This document shows positions 11,611 to 20,118 of a DNA stretch of 51,390 bases, in pieces. Positions within the stretch are counted from its first letter, which is position 1. Every line of letters starts with the position of its first letter. Source of the stretch: Caldilineae bacterium. GTDB taxonomy: Bacteria > Chloroflexota > Anaerolineae > JAAEKA01. Both the position numbers and the translations under genes were made by a program. The stretch covers positions 1-51,390 of the forward strand of contig JACKBK010000026.1 in assembly GCA_020634555.1 (NCBI GenBank), read 5' to 3'. A model generated the notes under the pieces. The model saw only the letters and a program-made list of their open reading frames with translations. It had not been told where the DNA came from and did no database searches.

Positions 11611-12381
11611 ATGTCTACCAAGAAGCGGAAACGACCAGACGGAGAAGCGACCAATGATCTCATCTTCAGTGCGCACGCTGGCACAAATGATGAGGTCTTT
11701 CCCTACGTTCTTTCGTTGTACGTAGAGCCAGGAAGCAAGGTGGCAGACGTTACCTACGGTAAGGGCGTCTTCTGGCGAAGGGTACCAGAAGACGCATACC
11801 AGCTGCTGGCTTCCGATCTGGAAACAGGTGTAGACTGTCGCGACTTGCCCTATCAGGACGCCTCAGTGGATTGTGTGGTCTTCGACCCGCCGTACATGCA
11901 TACCCCCGGAGGAACGGCTCATGTCAACCACCAGAACTATGAGGGCTATTACAAGAACAACCAAGCCAACTCAAAGAAGAAATACCACGAGGCGGTGCTC
12001 GATCTATATTTCACAGCGGCGAAGGAGGCATGGCGAGTTCTGAGGGAGGGAGGCGTATATATCGTCAAATGCCAGGACGAAGTCTGCGCTAATCGACAGC
12101 GATTGACACACGTTGAAATCATCAACGAATTGGAGCAGTTCGGATTTGTTACTGAAGATCTTTTCGTTGTGGTGAGGAGAGGAAAACCAGGGGTCAGTCG
12201 AATGTTGACCCAGGCCCATGCCCGCAAGAACCACTCTTACTTCCTCGTATTCATCAAGCCAAAGGGACGCGCGCGATGGAAAGGTGTTAAGAACCGGCTG
12301 GTTATCGAAACGAGCCACAACGGAAAGGTTTTACCAGAATCTTCTACGAACGAAGGACAGCTCGTCTTTCAGTTTCGGTGA
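11611..12381 (+). CDS. DNA methyltransferase of a type II restriction-modification system
   Basis: 256 residues from the ATG at 11611 (GGAG 10 bases upstream; an upstream GTG at 11590 is in frame but has no ribosome site). Motif I-like region VADVTYGKGVFW (about 44-55), followed by catalytic motif IV DPPY at 92-95, the signature of N4-cytosine or N6-adenine amino-methyltransferases; C-terminal ARKNHSYFLVF is also typical of small members. The order I then IV with no large target-recognition insert makes it compact. Its 3' end overlaps the convergent restriction gene by 38 bases. Expected role: protects host DNA at the sites cut by the neighbouring enzyme. DNA here is AT-richer than the flanking uvrA and rel genes. 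Confidence 0.85.
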   Translation: MSTKKRKRPDGEATNDLIFSAHAGTNDEVFPYVLSLYVEPGSKVADVTYGKGVFWRRVPEDAYQLLASDLETGVDCRDLPYQDASVDCVVFDPPYMHTPGGTAHVNHQNYEGYYKNNQANSKKKYHEAVLDLYFTAAKEAWRVLREGGVYIVKCQDEVCANRQRLTHVEIINELEQFGFVTEDLFVVVRRGKPGVSRMLTQAHARKNHSYFLVFIKPKGRARWKGVKNRLVIETSHNGKVLPESSTNEGQLVFQFR

Positions 12382-13213
12382 AGAATTCGCCAAACGGTTT
12401 GATTGATATAACGTTTGGATACTCCGTTGCCAGTGTGAGATAACGTTCGGGAATATCAAAGTAATATATGCGGTCAATTTGTGCAAGCAACGTCTGATAC
12501 ACAAGCCACTGATCAGGCACACAGATCTCCGTGACTTCCAAAGTACGCGAATCAAGCTTGGTCTCGGAAAACAACACCATGATGCCGCGATAGACACCAT
12601 CGCCGTACGCTGAATCAAGTAGCCTCTGATGGGACCACGCCTGCACCACCCGTTCACGGGTAGACATTTTAACCGGTAGGTGAATCTTTGGGCTTTGTTT
12701 GCCCAAGTCGAGAAGAAAGTCCATGGTCATCAACACCTCTCGATCAAGGACGGAAAGCCGCGCTTTCTTCGTCGGATTCACGCCAAAAGTCTTCGCGAAA
12801 AGATGGCCGATGTAACACTCGAAGTAGGTTGCTGGTCCTTTCCTGTTCTGTCGATTAAAGATCTCCATTGCCAAGCAAGGTGCCAGAGCAGTCGTATAGC
12901 TTAACCGTTCCCAATCCTGCGCCAGAATCGTGGCATCGAGCCAATCTCGCTGGAGTTGCTCGAACTCGAGAAGGTTTGTGATAAAATGCTGCTGGTTCGC
13001 TGGACGAGCAATAACTGTACCTCGACGAAAGCTCACATATTGCTTCCCAGGAACCCTCGAAACGAGGTCGATTAACTCACATTGCTCAACGAGAAATCGC
13101 AAGGAATTCGCTGCAAGCTCATGAATGGCATCTCCTGCTTGACCACTTTTCCAGTCTGAATTGCACGACCGCTTGACGTTGCCATAGCCTTTTTGCAGCG
13201 AGTGGTCAATCAT
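12344..13213 (-). CDS. Probable type II restriction endonuclease
   Basis: 289 residues. Not assigned to a named specificity. The call rests on context (between a methyltransferase and a C-protein gene) and on a PD-(D/E)xK-like core: Glu132 in YFECYIGHLF, Asp165 in TMDFLLDLG, and LPVK (179-182) followed by MSTRER, which resembles the catalytic strand and following helix of several type II enzymes, though the usual acidic residue before Lys is Val. The start ATG overlaps the end of the controller gene by 8 bases, the usual C-R arrangement in which cutting activity is delayed until the controller accumulates. Codon use and base composition look unlike the chromosomal neighbours. An alternative is another nuclease or NTP-independent DNA-binding protein of the same island. 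Confidence 0.7.
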   Translation of the reverse strand: MIDHSLQKGYGNVKRSCNSDWKSGQAGDAIHELAANSLRFLVEQCELIDLVSRVPGKQYVSFRRGTVIARPANQQHFITNLLEFEQLQRDWLDATILAQDWERLSYTTALAPCLAMEIFNRQNRKGPATYFECYIGHLFAKTFGVNPTKKARLSVLDREVLMTMDFLLDLGKQSPKIHLPVKMSTRERVVQAWSHQRLLDSAYGDGVYRGIMVLFSETKLDSRTLEVTEICVPDQWLVYQTLLAQIDRIYYFDIPERYLTLATEYPNVISIKPFGEFFTETERRAVLRS

Positions 13214-13448
13214 AGCGCGCTCCCCATTCGATTCCTTCCATCAACTCTGAAATCGTAATTCGCAACGTCTTGGCGATCAGTTCGATGTTGCGGAGCGACA
13301 CATTTCGTTCGCCGCGCTCAATGCCTCCCACATATGTTCGATCGAGGCCACATTGAGCAGCAAACGTCTCTTGAGAATAGCCCTGTTCCTTGCGGAGCTC
13401 GCGCACTCGACGCCCAAAGTTCTCCAAAATATCAAATTCGTGATGCAT
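13206..13448 (-). CDS. Controller (C) protein, XRE-family repressor/activator
   Basis: 80 residues, the usual size for restriction-modification controllers. Helix-turn-helix at about residues 23-60 (SQETFAAQCGLDRTYVGGIE), with the DRTYVGGIERGERN stretch that is highly characteristic of C proteins. These dimers bind tandem C-boxes upstream of their own gene, first activating and then repressing the C-R operon. Matching C-boxes lie 22 bases upstream of the ATG. No Shine-Dalgarno is seen and the -10 box ends 6 bases before the ATG, so the transcript is probably leaderless. Confidence 0.9.
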   Translation of the reverse strand: MHHEFDILENFGRRVRELRKEQGYSQETFAAQCGLDRTYVGGIERGERNVSLRNIELIAKTLRITISELMEGIEWGARYD

Positions 13449-13454
13449 ACCATC

Positions 13455-13496
13455 ATTCTACGATCGCGATGACTATAAGTCTACGGACGATAAGCA
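13455..13496 (-). promoter_or_regulatory. Tandem C-box operator and leaderless promoter of the C-R operon
   Basis: On the minus strand: TGCTTATCGTC (13486-13496), 4-base spacer CGTA, then GACTTATAGTC (13471-13481). The 11+4+11 geometry and the GACTNNNAGTC palindrome match the known C-box consensus. A -35-like TAGACT (13478-13483) overlaps the promoter-proximal box and is followed by a 17-base spacer and TAGAAT (13455-13460). Confidence 0.85.
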
Positions 13497-13747
13497 TCAA
13501 TTTCAAGTTATTCTCAGGTGGATTGCGCCATGAAAACCTAGAACCGGGGTAATGATCCATCAAGGAGTAGGTAGCGCTGACACCCGAGACCGGCCTATCA
13601 ACGCAGGGATAAGGCCCAGCCCCCTTTTCCCCAAAGAAGGCAACCATGGAAAAATATGGAAGAACGACGCCAGCCGCGAGGCCCTTCTCAACATCCTCGC
13701 CGACAAACGCTAACGCCCGGATAGCTGCACGCTGCTCGAGAAAACGG

Positions 13748-15970
13748 TCAGGCCGTAGCGTGCCAACGCTTGGCTTCGGTGACGTTAGGCAGACGCTCGA
13801 TGCGAGTCAGGATGCGGCTCAACTGCTCCGCATCGCGGATCTCCAACGTGGCTGTGACCCTAGCCAGGTGGCCTTTGATGCCGGTCTTGGCGGTGGCATC
13901 GCGCATGTTAACCTGCTCATCGGCCACCAGTGCGGCGATGTCACGCAGCAAGCCTGAACGGTCATAGGCTTCCACAACGATGCGCACCGGGTGGGCGCGC
14001 TCAGCTGCCTGCCCCCAACTGACCTCGACGATACGCGCCGGGTCTTTCTTCATCATGTGCTGGACGTTGGGGCAACTCTTGCGATGGACAGTCACGCCGC
14101 GTCCGCGCGTTACATAGCCGATAATCTCCTGGCCGGGAACAGGGTTGCAGCACATCCCTGTGCGGCTTAGCAGATCCTCGACGCCGAGCACTGTCACTCC
14201 TTCGGATGAAACCGGAATCGGGGCAAGCTTCTCATCCTCTGCCTCGACTTCGGCTTGCTCCTTGCGCTCCAGGTCCAGCACCTTGCTGGCGACCTGCTGC
14301 GTGCTGACATCGCCAAACCCCAAGGCGGCATAGAAGTCATCGACCTTGTCGTAGCCAAAGAGCTTGCCAATAGAGTCGTGGCTGCGCTCGATGTTGAGCC
14401 GCTTCAGCTCACGGATCAAAATCTCCAGCCCCTCCTGAACATTCTCCTCGCGCGACTGCTTTCGGAACCACTGCCTGATCTTGTTGCGCGCCCGGTTGGT
14501 GGCGGTGAAGGGGAGCGATGGGTTCATCCAGTCACGGCTTGGCCCGCCGCGCTTTGAGGTGATGATTTCGACGACATCGCCTTTCTTGAGTTGATAGTCC
14601 AGCGGCACAAGCTTGCCGTTGACGCGCGCGCCGCGACAGCGATGGCCCACCTCCGTGTGGACAACATACGCAAAGTCGATAGGAGTGGAGCCGGCGGCCA
14701 GGTCTTTCAGGTCGCCCTGCGGGGTGAAGACATAGACGCGATCAGCAAATACATCTCTCTGCATCGACTCGACGAACGCGCTGGCATCGGTCGGATCGCC
14801 TTCCCAATCCATCAGGCTGCGCAGCCATGCCAGCTTGTTCTCGAATTCGACGTCGCGCTTGGCCTGCTCTTTGTAGCGCCAGTGAGCCGCAATGCCCAAC
14901 TCAGCCGAGCGATGCATGTCATGGGTGCGGATCTGCACCTCCAGGTTGCGCCGGTTGGGACCCACCACCGCGGTGTGCAGCGAGCGGTACATGTTGTCCT
15001 TGGGGTTGGCAATATAGTCGTCAAATTCACCGGGAATGGGCCGCCACAGTCCATGCACCACGCCCAGCGCGGCGTAGCAGTCGGAGATCTCGTCCACCAG
15101 GATGCGCACTGCCTCCGTGTCGTAGATCTGCTCCAACTCGACCCCTTTCCGCTGCATCTTGCGGTAGATGCTGAAGATGTGCTTGGGCCGTCCCTCGACA
15201 ATCGCTGTGATGTGGGCCTTCTGCAGCTCAGACTGCACGATCTCGATCACCTGATTGATGAACTCGCTACGCTCGACGCGGCGCTGCTGCAAGCCGTTGG
15301 AGATCTCCTTGTAGGTGACCGGTTCAAGCCAGCGGAACGCGTTATCCTCCAGTTCCCATTTGATCTGCCAGATCCCTAGCCGGTTGGCCAAGGGCGCGTA
15401 GATGTCCAGGGTCTCGCGCGCGATGCGGCGGCGCTTGTGCTCGTTGAGATGCTTCAGCGTACGGATGTTGTGCAGCCGGTCGGCCAGCTTGATGATGACG
15501 ACCCGGATGTCCTCGGCCATGGAGAGGAAGAGCTTGCGCAGCGTTTCGTCGCGCTGGCTGCGCAGCTTGGGGTTGGTCGCCACCTGCTGGCTGCGTTTCT
15601 CGTCGCTGAAGCGCTTGATCTCCTCCAGCTTGGTGACGCCGTCCACCAGATCGGCGACCTTGGGACCAAACCGCTCGGCCAGATAAGAGAGCGGGATGTC
15701 GGTATCCTCGACGATGTCGTGCAACAGACCGGCGATGATGGTCGTCGAGTCCAGGCGCATGTCGGCTAAAACGCCGGCCACCGCCAGCAAGTGGACCGTG
15801 TAGGGTTCGCCAGAGGCGCGCGGTTGCGTTGAGTGGGCCATTTCGGCCAGGGCGTAGGCCTCGCGTATCTGCTCGATCTCGACTTCGGAAAACGTGCGCG
15901 GCAACCGTTCTATCAGTTCTTCCAGAGAAACAGGAGATTCAGAAAACTCGTTATTTACCATAGACACCAT
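13748..15970 (-). CDS. rel: RelA/SpoT family (p)ppGpp synthetase/hydrolase
   Basis: 740 residues with the full long-RSH layout: HD hydrolase domain with His60 and HDIVEDTD at 84-91, synthetase domain with the conserved YRSLHT and EVQIRTHDMH stretches (about 240-360), TGS domain (about 390-460, DFAYVVHTEVGHRC), and a C-terminal ACT domain ending the protein. It makes and degrades the stringent-response alarmone. Oddity: the synthetase substrate loop reads GEFDDYI, i.e. the acidic ExDD form (315-318) seen in monofunctional RelA, rather than the RxKD form of most bifunctional enzymes, although the hydrolase motif is intact. ATG at 15970 or 15961 could start translation; neither has a clear ribosome site. 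Confidence 0.95.
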   Translation of the reverse strand: MVSMVNNEFSESPVSLEELIERLPRTFSEVEIEQIREAYALAEMAHSTQPRASGEPYTVHLLAVAGVLADMRLDSTTIIAGLLHDIVEDTDIPLSYLAERFGPKVADLVDGVTKLEEIKRFSDEKRSQQVATNPKLRSQRDETLRKLFLSMAEDIRVVIIKLADRLHNIRTLKHLNEHKRRRIARETLDIYAPLANRLGIWQIKWELEDNAFRWLEPVTYKEISNGLQQRRVERSEFINQVIEIVQSELQKAHITAIVEGRPKHIFSIYRKMQRKGVELEQIYDTEAVRILVDEISDCYAALGVVHGLWRPIPGEFDDYIANPKDNMYRSLHTAVVGPNRRNLEVQIRTHDMHRSAELGIAAHWRYKEQAKRDVEFENKLAWLRSLMDWEGDPTDASAFVESMQRDVFADRVYVFTPQGDLKDLAAGSTPIDFAYVVHTEVGHRCRGARVNGKLVPLDYQLKKGDVVEIITSKRGGPSRDWMNPSLPFTATNRARNKIRQWFRKQSREENVQEGLEILIRELKRLNIERSHDSIGKLFGYDKVDDFYAALGFGDVSTQQVASKVLDLERKEQAEVEAEDEKLAPIPVSSEGVTVLGVEDLLSRTGMCCNPVPGQEIIGYVTRGRGVTVHRKSCPNVQHMMKKDPARIVEVSWGQAAERAHPVRIVVEAYDRSGLLRDIAALVADEQVNMRDATAKTGIKGHLARVTATLEIRDAEQLSRILTRIERLPNVTEAKRWHATA

Positions 15971-16191
15971 GTTTTGGAGTGATTATCAACATTTCAGACG
16001 TCGGGAGTTCCCGGAGATGGCCCAGATGGCCCACACCAGCCAAGAACGCGACCGCCGTCCCATGGAAGCCGATGCAGTATGAGCATTGATTATAGCCCAA
16101 AGCCTGATAACAAGCAACGCAAAACGGTGAAATCCGCTGCCACGACCGCATTTGACAGCGCACACCATCAGGGCTAAAATCTTGAAGTCAT

Positions 16192-16265
16192 GCCCCCGTA
16201 GCTCAGCGGACTAGAGCATCGGTCTTCGGAACCGAGAGTCGTCCGTTCGAATCGGACCGGGGGTA
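16192..16265 (+). tRNA. tRNA-Arg (anticodon TCG)
   Basis: 74-base cloverleaf: acceptor GCCCCCG with CGGGGGT (first pair G-U), D arm GCTC/GAGC, anticodon stem TCGGT/ACCGA around loop CTTCGGA with anticodon TCG, T arm GTCCG-TTCGAAT-CGGAC, discriminator A. It reads CGA codons. CCA is not encoded. Confidence 0.95.
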
Positions 16266-16266
16266 C

Positions 16267-16298
16267 AAAAACAGGCTGCCACGACGTGGCAGCCTGTT
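16267..16298 (-). terminator. Rho-independent terminator of the 5'-nucleotidase gene
   Basis: A 13-bp perfect stem (16270-16282 with 16286-16298, loop GAC). Read on the minus strand it is followed by TTTTT, just before it would enter the antisense of tRNA-Arg. On the plus strand no T-run follows, but the hairpin could still mark the tRNA transcript end. Confidence 0.85.
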
Positions 16299-16351
16299 CG
16301 ATTCTACGGGTTCGTGGTCGGCGCTTCAGCGCCTACCGTTCCTTGACCAGA

Positions 16352-18550
16352 TCAGTCGTAGGTGCGATAGTACACACGAACGTAGCCAGTCTTGGACGGA
16401 TCCCAGTTGTCCTTGGTGGCGAGGCCATAGCGGACGCCGATGTTGTCGTCAGAAGTCACGATGAAGCCGTAGTTGACTCCCATGCTGATCATGTTTTGGA
16501 CAGCATCGGTGACGTCCAAACGCAGCCAGGTGCCGATCTTGCCGGACCCCAAGTGGTTGGAGCCGACCACGGGGCCGAAGTCGCCGCCGGGGGCGGTCCA
16601 GGGTGTCCACCAGTTCACCGGATCGGGCATCCACGGCGAGGTGACCTCGTGAGCGTTCACGCTGTTGATGACCGAGTTGGACCAGGTGGTGAAGCCGCGG
16701 CCCTCGGTGACATAGAGATACAGATACGCCGTATCGACCTGAGCATCGCTGGGAATGCCACTGATGGGCACATGCACCACGGGGCGCATCTGGTCGAAGA
16801 AGCCAACCCACATGGTCTGGTCGGAGCCGAAGAAGGTGCTGGGCCGTGTGCCGTCGATATACGTGTCGCGATCGATATTGAACCTCATCGAACGTTCGAC
16901 GTCCGGCGTCACCTGGGTGATACGGCCTTCGCCGCCAGGCGGGTAGGCATCGGCAGTTACGGTACCGCCGAGGAACTGCTGAATGTAATCGACCACCGAG
17001 TCGGCCATGACAGCCCACGTATCATAGGGATCGATCGCATTCTCGGCGAAAACCGCGTAGCCGTCGCCGCCGCGACGCAGGAAGTCATTGGTGGTAACAA
17101 TGTACACCTGATCAGGATCGATAGGTGTGTAGCTGCCATCGGGGTTCATTACTTCTGCCGACATGATGCGGTCGCCAGATGGCCTGTCGGGGTCGAAGGA
17201 GTAGCGCATACCGCCAACCTGTGCGAACCGTCCTGGAGGAGCTGAGGGATTCCACTGGCTCACGCCGTTCTCCAGGGCTGCGATGACGTCAGATCCCAGC
17301 AGCCCCATGGTGGCGACGGTGTTGCCGAAGGGCAGCACGGTCAGAATGTTACCGATGGTAATGTCGCCGGTCTGGATGCTGGCGCGGATGCCGCCGCCGT
17401 TGGTGATGCAGATTTGGCTGCCAACGCCTTCAGTCTGCCAGAGCATCGCATCGCAGATCAGGTCGGCCAGGTTCGTCTCTTGCGTACGCACGTCCTGCCT
17501 CTCGCCATCGAGATCGACATCTGTTGCGGCGACAACAGTGTTCTGCAGGCCGATGAGAGGCTCTCCCCAAACCGCAACCTCAGCTGCAATAGCCGGGTCA
17601 TCCTGAACGCTGGCGTCCATGATCATCGGATCCCCGTTGTAACTCTGAACCACACCAGCCGAGTCAAACGTTACGTCCAGCCGGCCAAGGTACTTGCCCC
17701 ATTCCCAGGCGCTGACAACCAGGACCGGTTCGCCCGCCGGTGAGGTAACAACGGTTGGATAAGGCCCTTGCGGATCAGGCATCGGCCCCAACGGTGTGTG
17801 GCTGTGTCCACCGACGATCACGTCGATGCCGCTGACTGCCGCCGCCAACGGCAGGTCAACGTCGTAGCCCAGGTGGGTGAGAGCGACGATCTTATTGACG
17901 CCCATGCCCTGCAGCGTCGCTACAGTAGCTTCGGCCGCTGCCGTGTGGTCAGTAAACACCACATCAGGACCAGGGCTGGAGATGTTCGAGGTTTCCTCGG
18001 TGGTCAGGCCGAACACGCCAATCGATTCGCCATCGACATCGATCACCGTGTACGGCTCGATCAGCCCAGTTAGCGAGACCTGGGCAGATGCGTCGATATT
18101 GGCAGAAAGAACCGGGAAATCTGCCTCGGTGATGAAGTTGGCCAAAGCGGGCGGGCCGGAGTCAAACTCGTGGTTGCCGATGGCCGCTGCATCGTATCCC
18201 AGCAGATTCATAAAGTGAGCCTCTTCCAGGCCCTGGTAGTAGTTGAACCACAGCGTTCCCTGGAACGAGTCTCCGGCGTCGACCAGGAGGACGTTGCCGC
18301 CCTCTGCCTCGACATCGTGAATCGCAGTTGCCCGGCGTGCGACACCACCGAGATCCGCACCGAGACAAGTAGTGGTGCAAGGCTCGATGTTGGCGTGTGT
18401 GTCGTTGGTATGCAGAATCGTTAGGTTGTAGTCTTCTGTGGGCGCTCCTTGCTCGGCGCTAACAGGGACGATGAGGGCTGCGACCATCAATAGGGCGAGT
18501 AAGACGGCCATCATCCTGAGCGAGCCATGGTGTCGTCGTTGCGAGTGCAT
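16352..18550 (-). CDS. Secreted 5'-nucleotidase / 2',3'-cyclic phosphodiesterase with C-terminal DNRLRE-type domain
   Basis: 732 residues from the ATG at 18550, chosen because AGGAGG lies 5 bases upstream and a signal peptide follows (about residues 1-32). The metallophosphatase domain shows LHTNDTH, GNHEFD and GGHSH metal ligands; the 5'-nucleotidase C-terminal domain shows TNGGGIRAS and PFGNTV (about 330-510). The last 170 residues form a beta-sandwich of DNRLRE/CBM type (DTYIDGTRP..., LRLDVTDAVQNM), probably for surface or polysaccharide attachment. Role: extracellular nucleotide dephosphorylation for phosphate or nucleoside scavenging. Stands alone and ends in a clear terminator. Confidence 0.92.
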   Translation of the reverse strand: MHSQRRHHGSLRMMAVLLALLMVAALIVPVSAEQGAPTEDYNLTILHTNDTHANIEPCTTTCLGADLGGVARRATAIHDVEAEGGNVLLVDAGDSFQGTLWFNYYQGLEEAHFMNLLGYDAAAIGNHEFDSGPPALANFITEADFPVLSANIDASAQVSLTGLIEPYTVIDVDGESIGVFGLTTEETSNISSPGPDVVFTDHTAAAEATVATLQGMGVNKIVALTHLGYDVDLPLAAAVSGIDVIVGGHSHTPLGPMPDPQGPYPTVVTSPAGEPVLVVSAWEWGKYLGRLDVTFDSAGVVQSYNGDPMIMDASVQDDPAIAAEVAVWGEPLIGLQNTVVAATDVDLDGERQDVRTQETNLADLICDAMLWQTEGVGSQICITNGGGIRASIQTGDITIGNILTVLPFGNTVATMGLLGSDVIAALENGVSQWNPSAPPGRFAQVGGMRYSFDPDRPSGDRIMSAEVMNPDGSYTPIDPDQVYIVTTNDFLRRGGDGYAVFAENAIDPYDTWAVMADSVVDYIQQFLGGTVTADAYPPGGEGRITQVTPDVERSMRFNIDRDTYIDGTRPSTFFGSDQTMWVGFFDQMRPVVHVPISGIPSDAQVDTAYLYLYVTEGRGFTTWSNSVINSVNAHEVTSPWMPDPVNWWTPWTAPGGDFGPVVGSNHLGSGKIGTWLRLDVTDAVQNMISMGVNYGFIVTSDDNIGVRYGLATKDNWDPSKTGYVRVYYRTYD

Positions 18551-18692
18551 CAATTCCTCCTGTGATTGTGATCTGGCGTCATGCCAGAATTGGCTGTGCG
18601 ACCCCCTCCACATTCGTGCGGGGTCCAATCCCATTATACCAGATAATAGGCAATTATCATGAACGAAACTGAATATCAACGCAAAGATTCTT

Positions 18693-18721
18693 TTAACAAG
18701 CGGTTAATGCTATGGTATCAT
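18693..18721 (+). promoter_or_regulatory. Promoter of the zinc-ribbon/LCP operon
   Basis: TTAACA (18693-18698), 17-base spacer, TATCAT (18716-18721), about 60 bases before the ATG at 18784. Confidence 0.6.
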
Positions 18722-18783
18722 GTAGCCCATCACACCTGAAACTATTCGTCTGTCTGTGCGACGACAGGCGGTGAGGACTCCCT

Positions 18784-19002
18784 ATGCCTGATTGCCCAAA
18801 CTGCGGTACGTGGAACCCCGAGGACAAAACGGTTTGTTGGCGCTGCCAGACTGAAATGCCCAAACCCCAGCAGAAGAAAGCGCGCAAGCAACTGCGCATC
18901 CTCGGTCTCCCATGGTGGATGTTTTTGGCCGTGATCTTCTTCATCATTATGATCCTGGCCAACCGCTGGCTGACTACAGCAATCGTCCAGTTGGGCAGCT
19001 AA
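18784..19002 (+). CDS. Small zinc-ribbon membrane protein
   Basis: 72 residues: an N-terminal zinc ribbon (CPNCG at 4-8 and CWRC at 18-21), a basic stretch (QQKKARKQ), then one transmembrane helix (about 42-60). Such peptides usually place the ribbon in the cytoplasm. Function unknown. It is followed by the LCP gene after a 3-base gap, so the two are co-transcribed and perhaps act together at the envelope. Confidence 0.7.
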   Translation: MPDCPNCGTWNPEDKTVCWRCQTEMPKPQQKKARKQLRILGLPWWMFLAVIFFIIMILANRWLTTAIVQLGS

Positions 19003-19005
19003 CCC

Positions 19006-19986
19006 ATGCCACGGGGTGATCTGGATGCGGCGCGGCGAGCGCGCCTGCGCCGTACGCGGCGGCAAAGCAGCGGCCCGCCGTGGATTCCGTTGCTGCTGGC
19101 CATCACATTGTTGGGAGGATGCATCGTCTTCTGTGGGTTGGCCGCAGCACTGGTTGGTCTGAACCGCACAACGCCTCTCCTGGCACAGTCGAATCCTGCG
19201 CAACTCACTCTTCTCGTTCTGGGGACCGACCAACGGGCTGACGAAAGCGGCCCGACTCGCAGCGACGCCATGGTTCTGGCAAGCGTCCGACCGGACAACC
19301 AACAGGCAGCGTTGGTGTCGATTCCCCGCGATCTGTGGGTGGACATCCCGGGTGTGGGCGAACAGCGGATCAATACCGCCTTGTTCTTCGGCTACGACGA
19401 CGACGACCCGCTGGCAGGCCCCGACTTAGCAGTCACGGCTGTCGAACAGAACCTCGGAGTGCGGATTGACCGGGTAGCTGTGCTGGATTTCGGCACGTTC
19501 GTTCGCCTGGTCGATGCGGTAGGCGGCATCGAGATCGACGTTCCTCGCCCCATTGTTGACACACAGTACCCGACGCCCGACTACGGGGTAACGACCATTA
19601 GCTTCGAACCAGGCGTGCAGCAGATGACCGGCGAGCAGGCATTGATCTACGCACGCACCCGGCATGCCGACGACGACTTTGGCCGGGCGGAACGCCAGCA
19701 GCAGGTCATCCAGGCCATCGCGGCCAGGCTGGTCAATCCGGCAACATGGTCACGGCTGCCGGCTGTGTTGGAGGTGTTGCGCACCAGCGTCGTCACCGAC
19801 ATCCAGCCTGCTGACTACCCCGCACTCTGGTCGATGGTTCAGGCGGTTGGAACAGGCAACGTGCAGACCGCGACGCTGGCTGACACCGCTACCCCGTGGA
19901 TCACCCCCGCCGGCGCCTGGGTGTTATTGCCCGATTGGGCGGCTATCGAAGCAACCATGAATCGGCTGATAGGGAATGGGCGGTGA
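19006..19986 (+). CDS. LytR-CpsA-Psr (LCP) family protein
   Basis: 326 residues. Cytoplasmic basic N-terminus, one membrane anchor (about 25-50), then the LCP domain: LLVLGTDQR, TRSDAMVL, SIPRDLWVDI, RINTALFFGY, and the later ALIYARTRHADDDFGRAERQQQ, which carries the conserved Arg/Asp residues for polyprenyl-phosphate binding. LCP enzymes attach secondary polymers or glycans to the cell wall or to proteins outside the membrane. Second gene of the operon with the zinc-ribbon peptide. Confidence 0.92.
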   Translation: MPRGDLDAARRARLRRTRRQSSGPPWIPLLLAITLLGGCIVFCGLAAALVGLNRTTPLLAQSNPAQLTLLVLGTDQRADESGPTRSDAMVLASVRPDNQQAALVSIPRDLWVDIPGVGEQRINTALFFGYDDDDPLAGPDLAVTAVEQNLGVRIDRVAVLDFGTFVRLVDAVGGIEIDVPRPIVDTQYPTPDYGVTTISFEPGVQQMTGEQALIYARTRHADDDFGRAERQQQVIQAIAARLVNPATWSRLPAVLEVLRTSVVTDIQPADYPALWSMVQAVGTGNVQTATLADTATPWITPAGAWVLLPDWAAIEATMNRLIGNGR

Positions 19987-20056
19987 GGAGGCAGTGAAAC
20001 AGGGACGCGGAGCCCGCGGAGGTTCAGAGAAACAGCCAGCGAGCCCCGCGTCGTCC

Positions 20057-20097
20057 GCGCCCAAGGAAACCAGATCTGCTCCGGGTCCCTTGGGCGC
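20057..20097. terminator. Hairpin between convergent LCP and YceI genes
   Basis: Perfect 10-bp stem GCGCCCAAGG / CCTTGGGCGC around a 21-base loop, placed between two gene ends. No T-run on either side, so a structural transcript end is only inferred. Confidence 0.45.
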
Positions 20098-20118
20098 GCT
20101 TCAAACAGCTTGTGAGTT

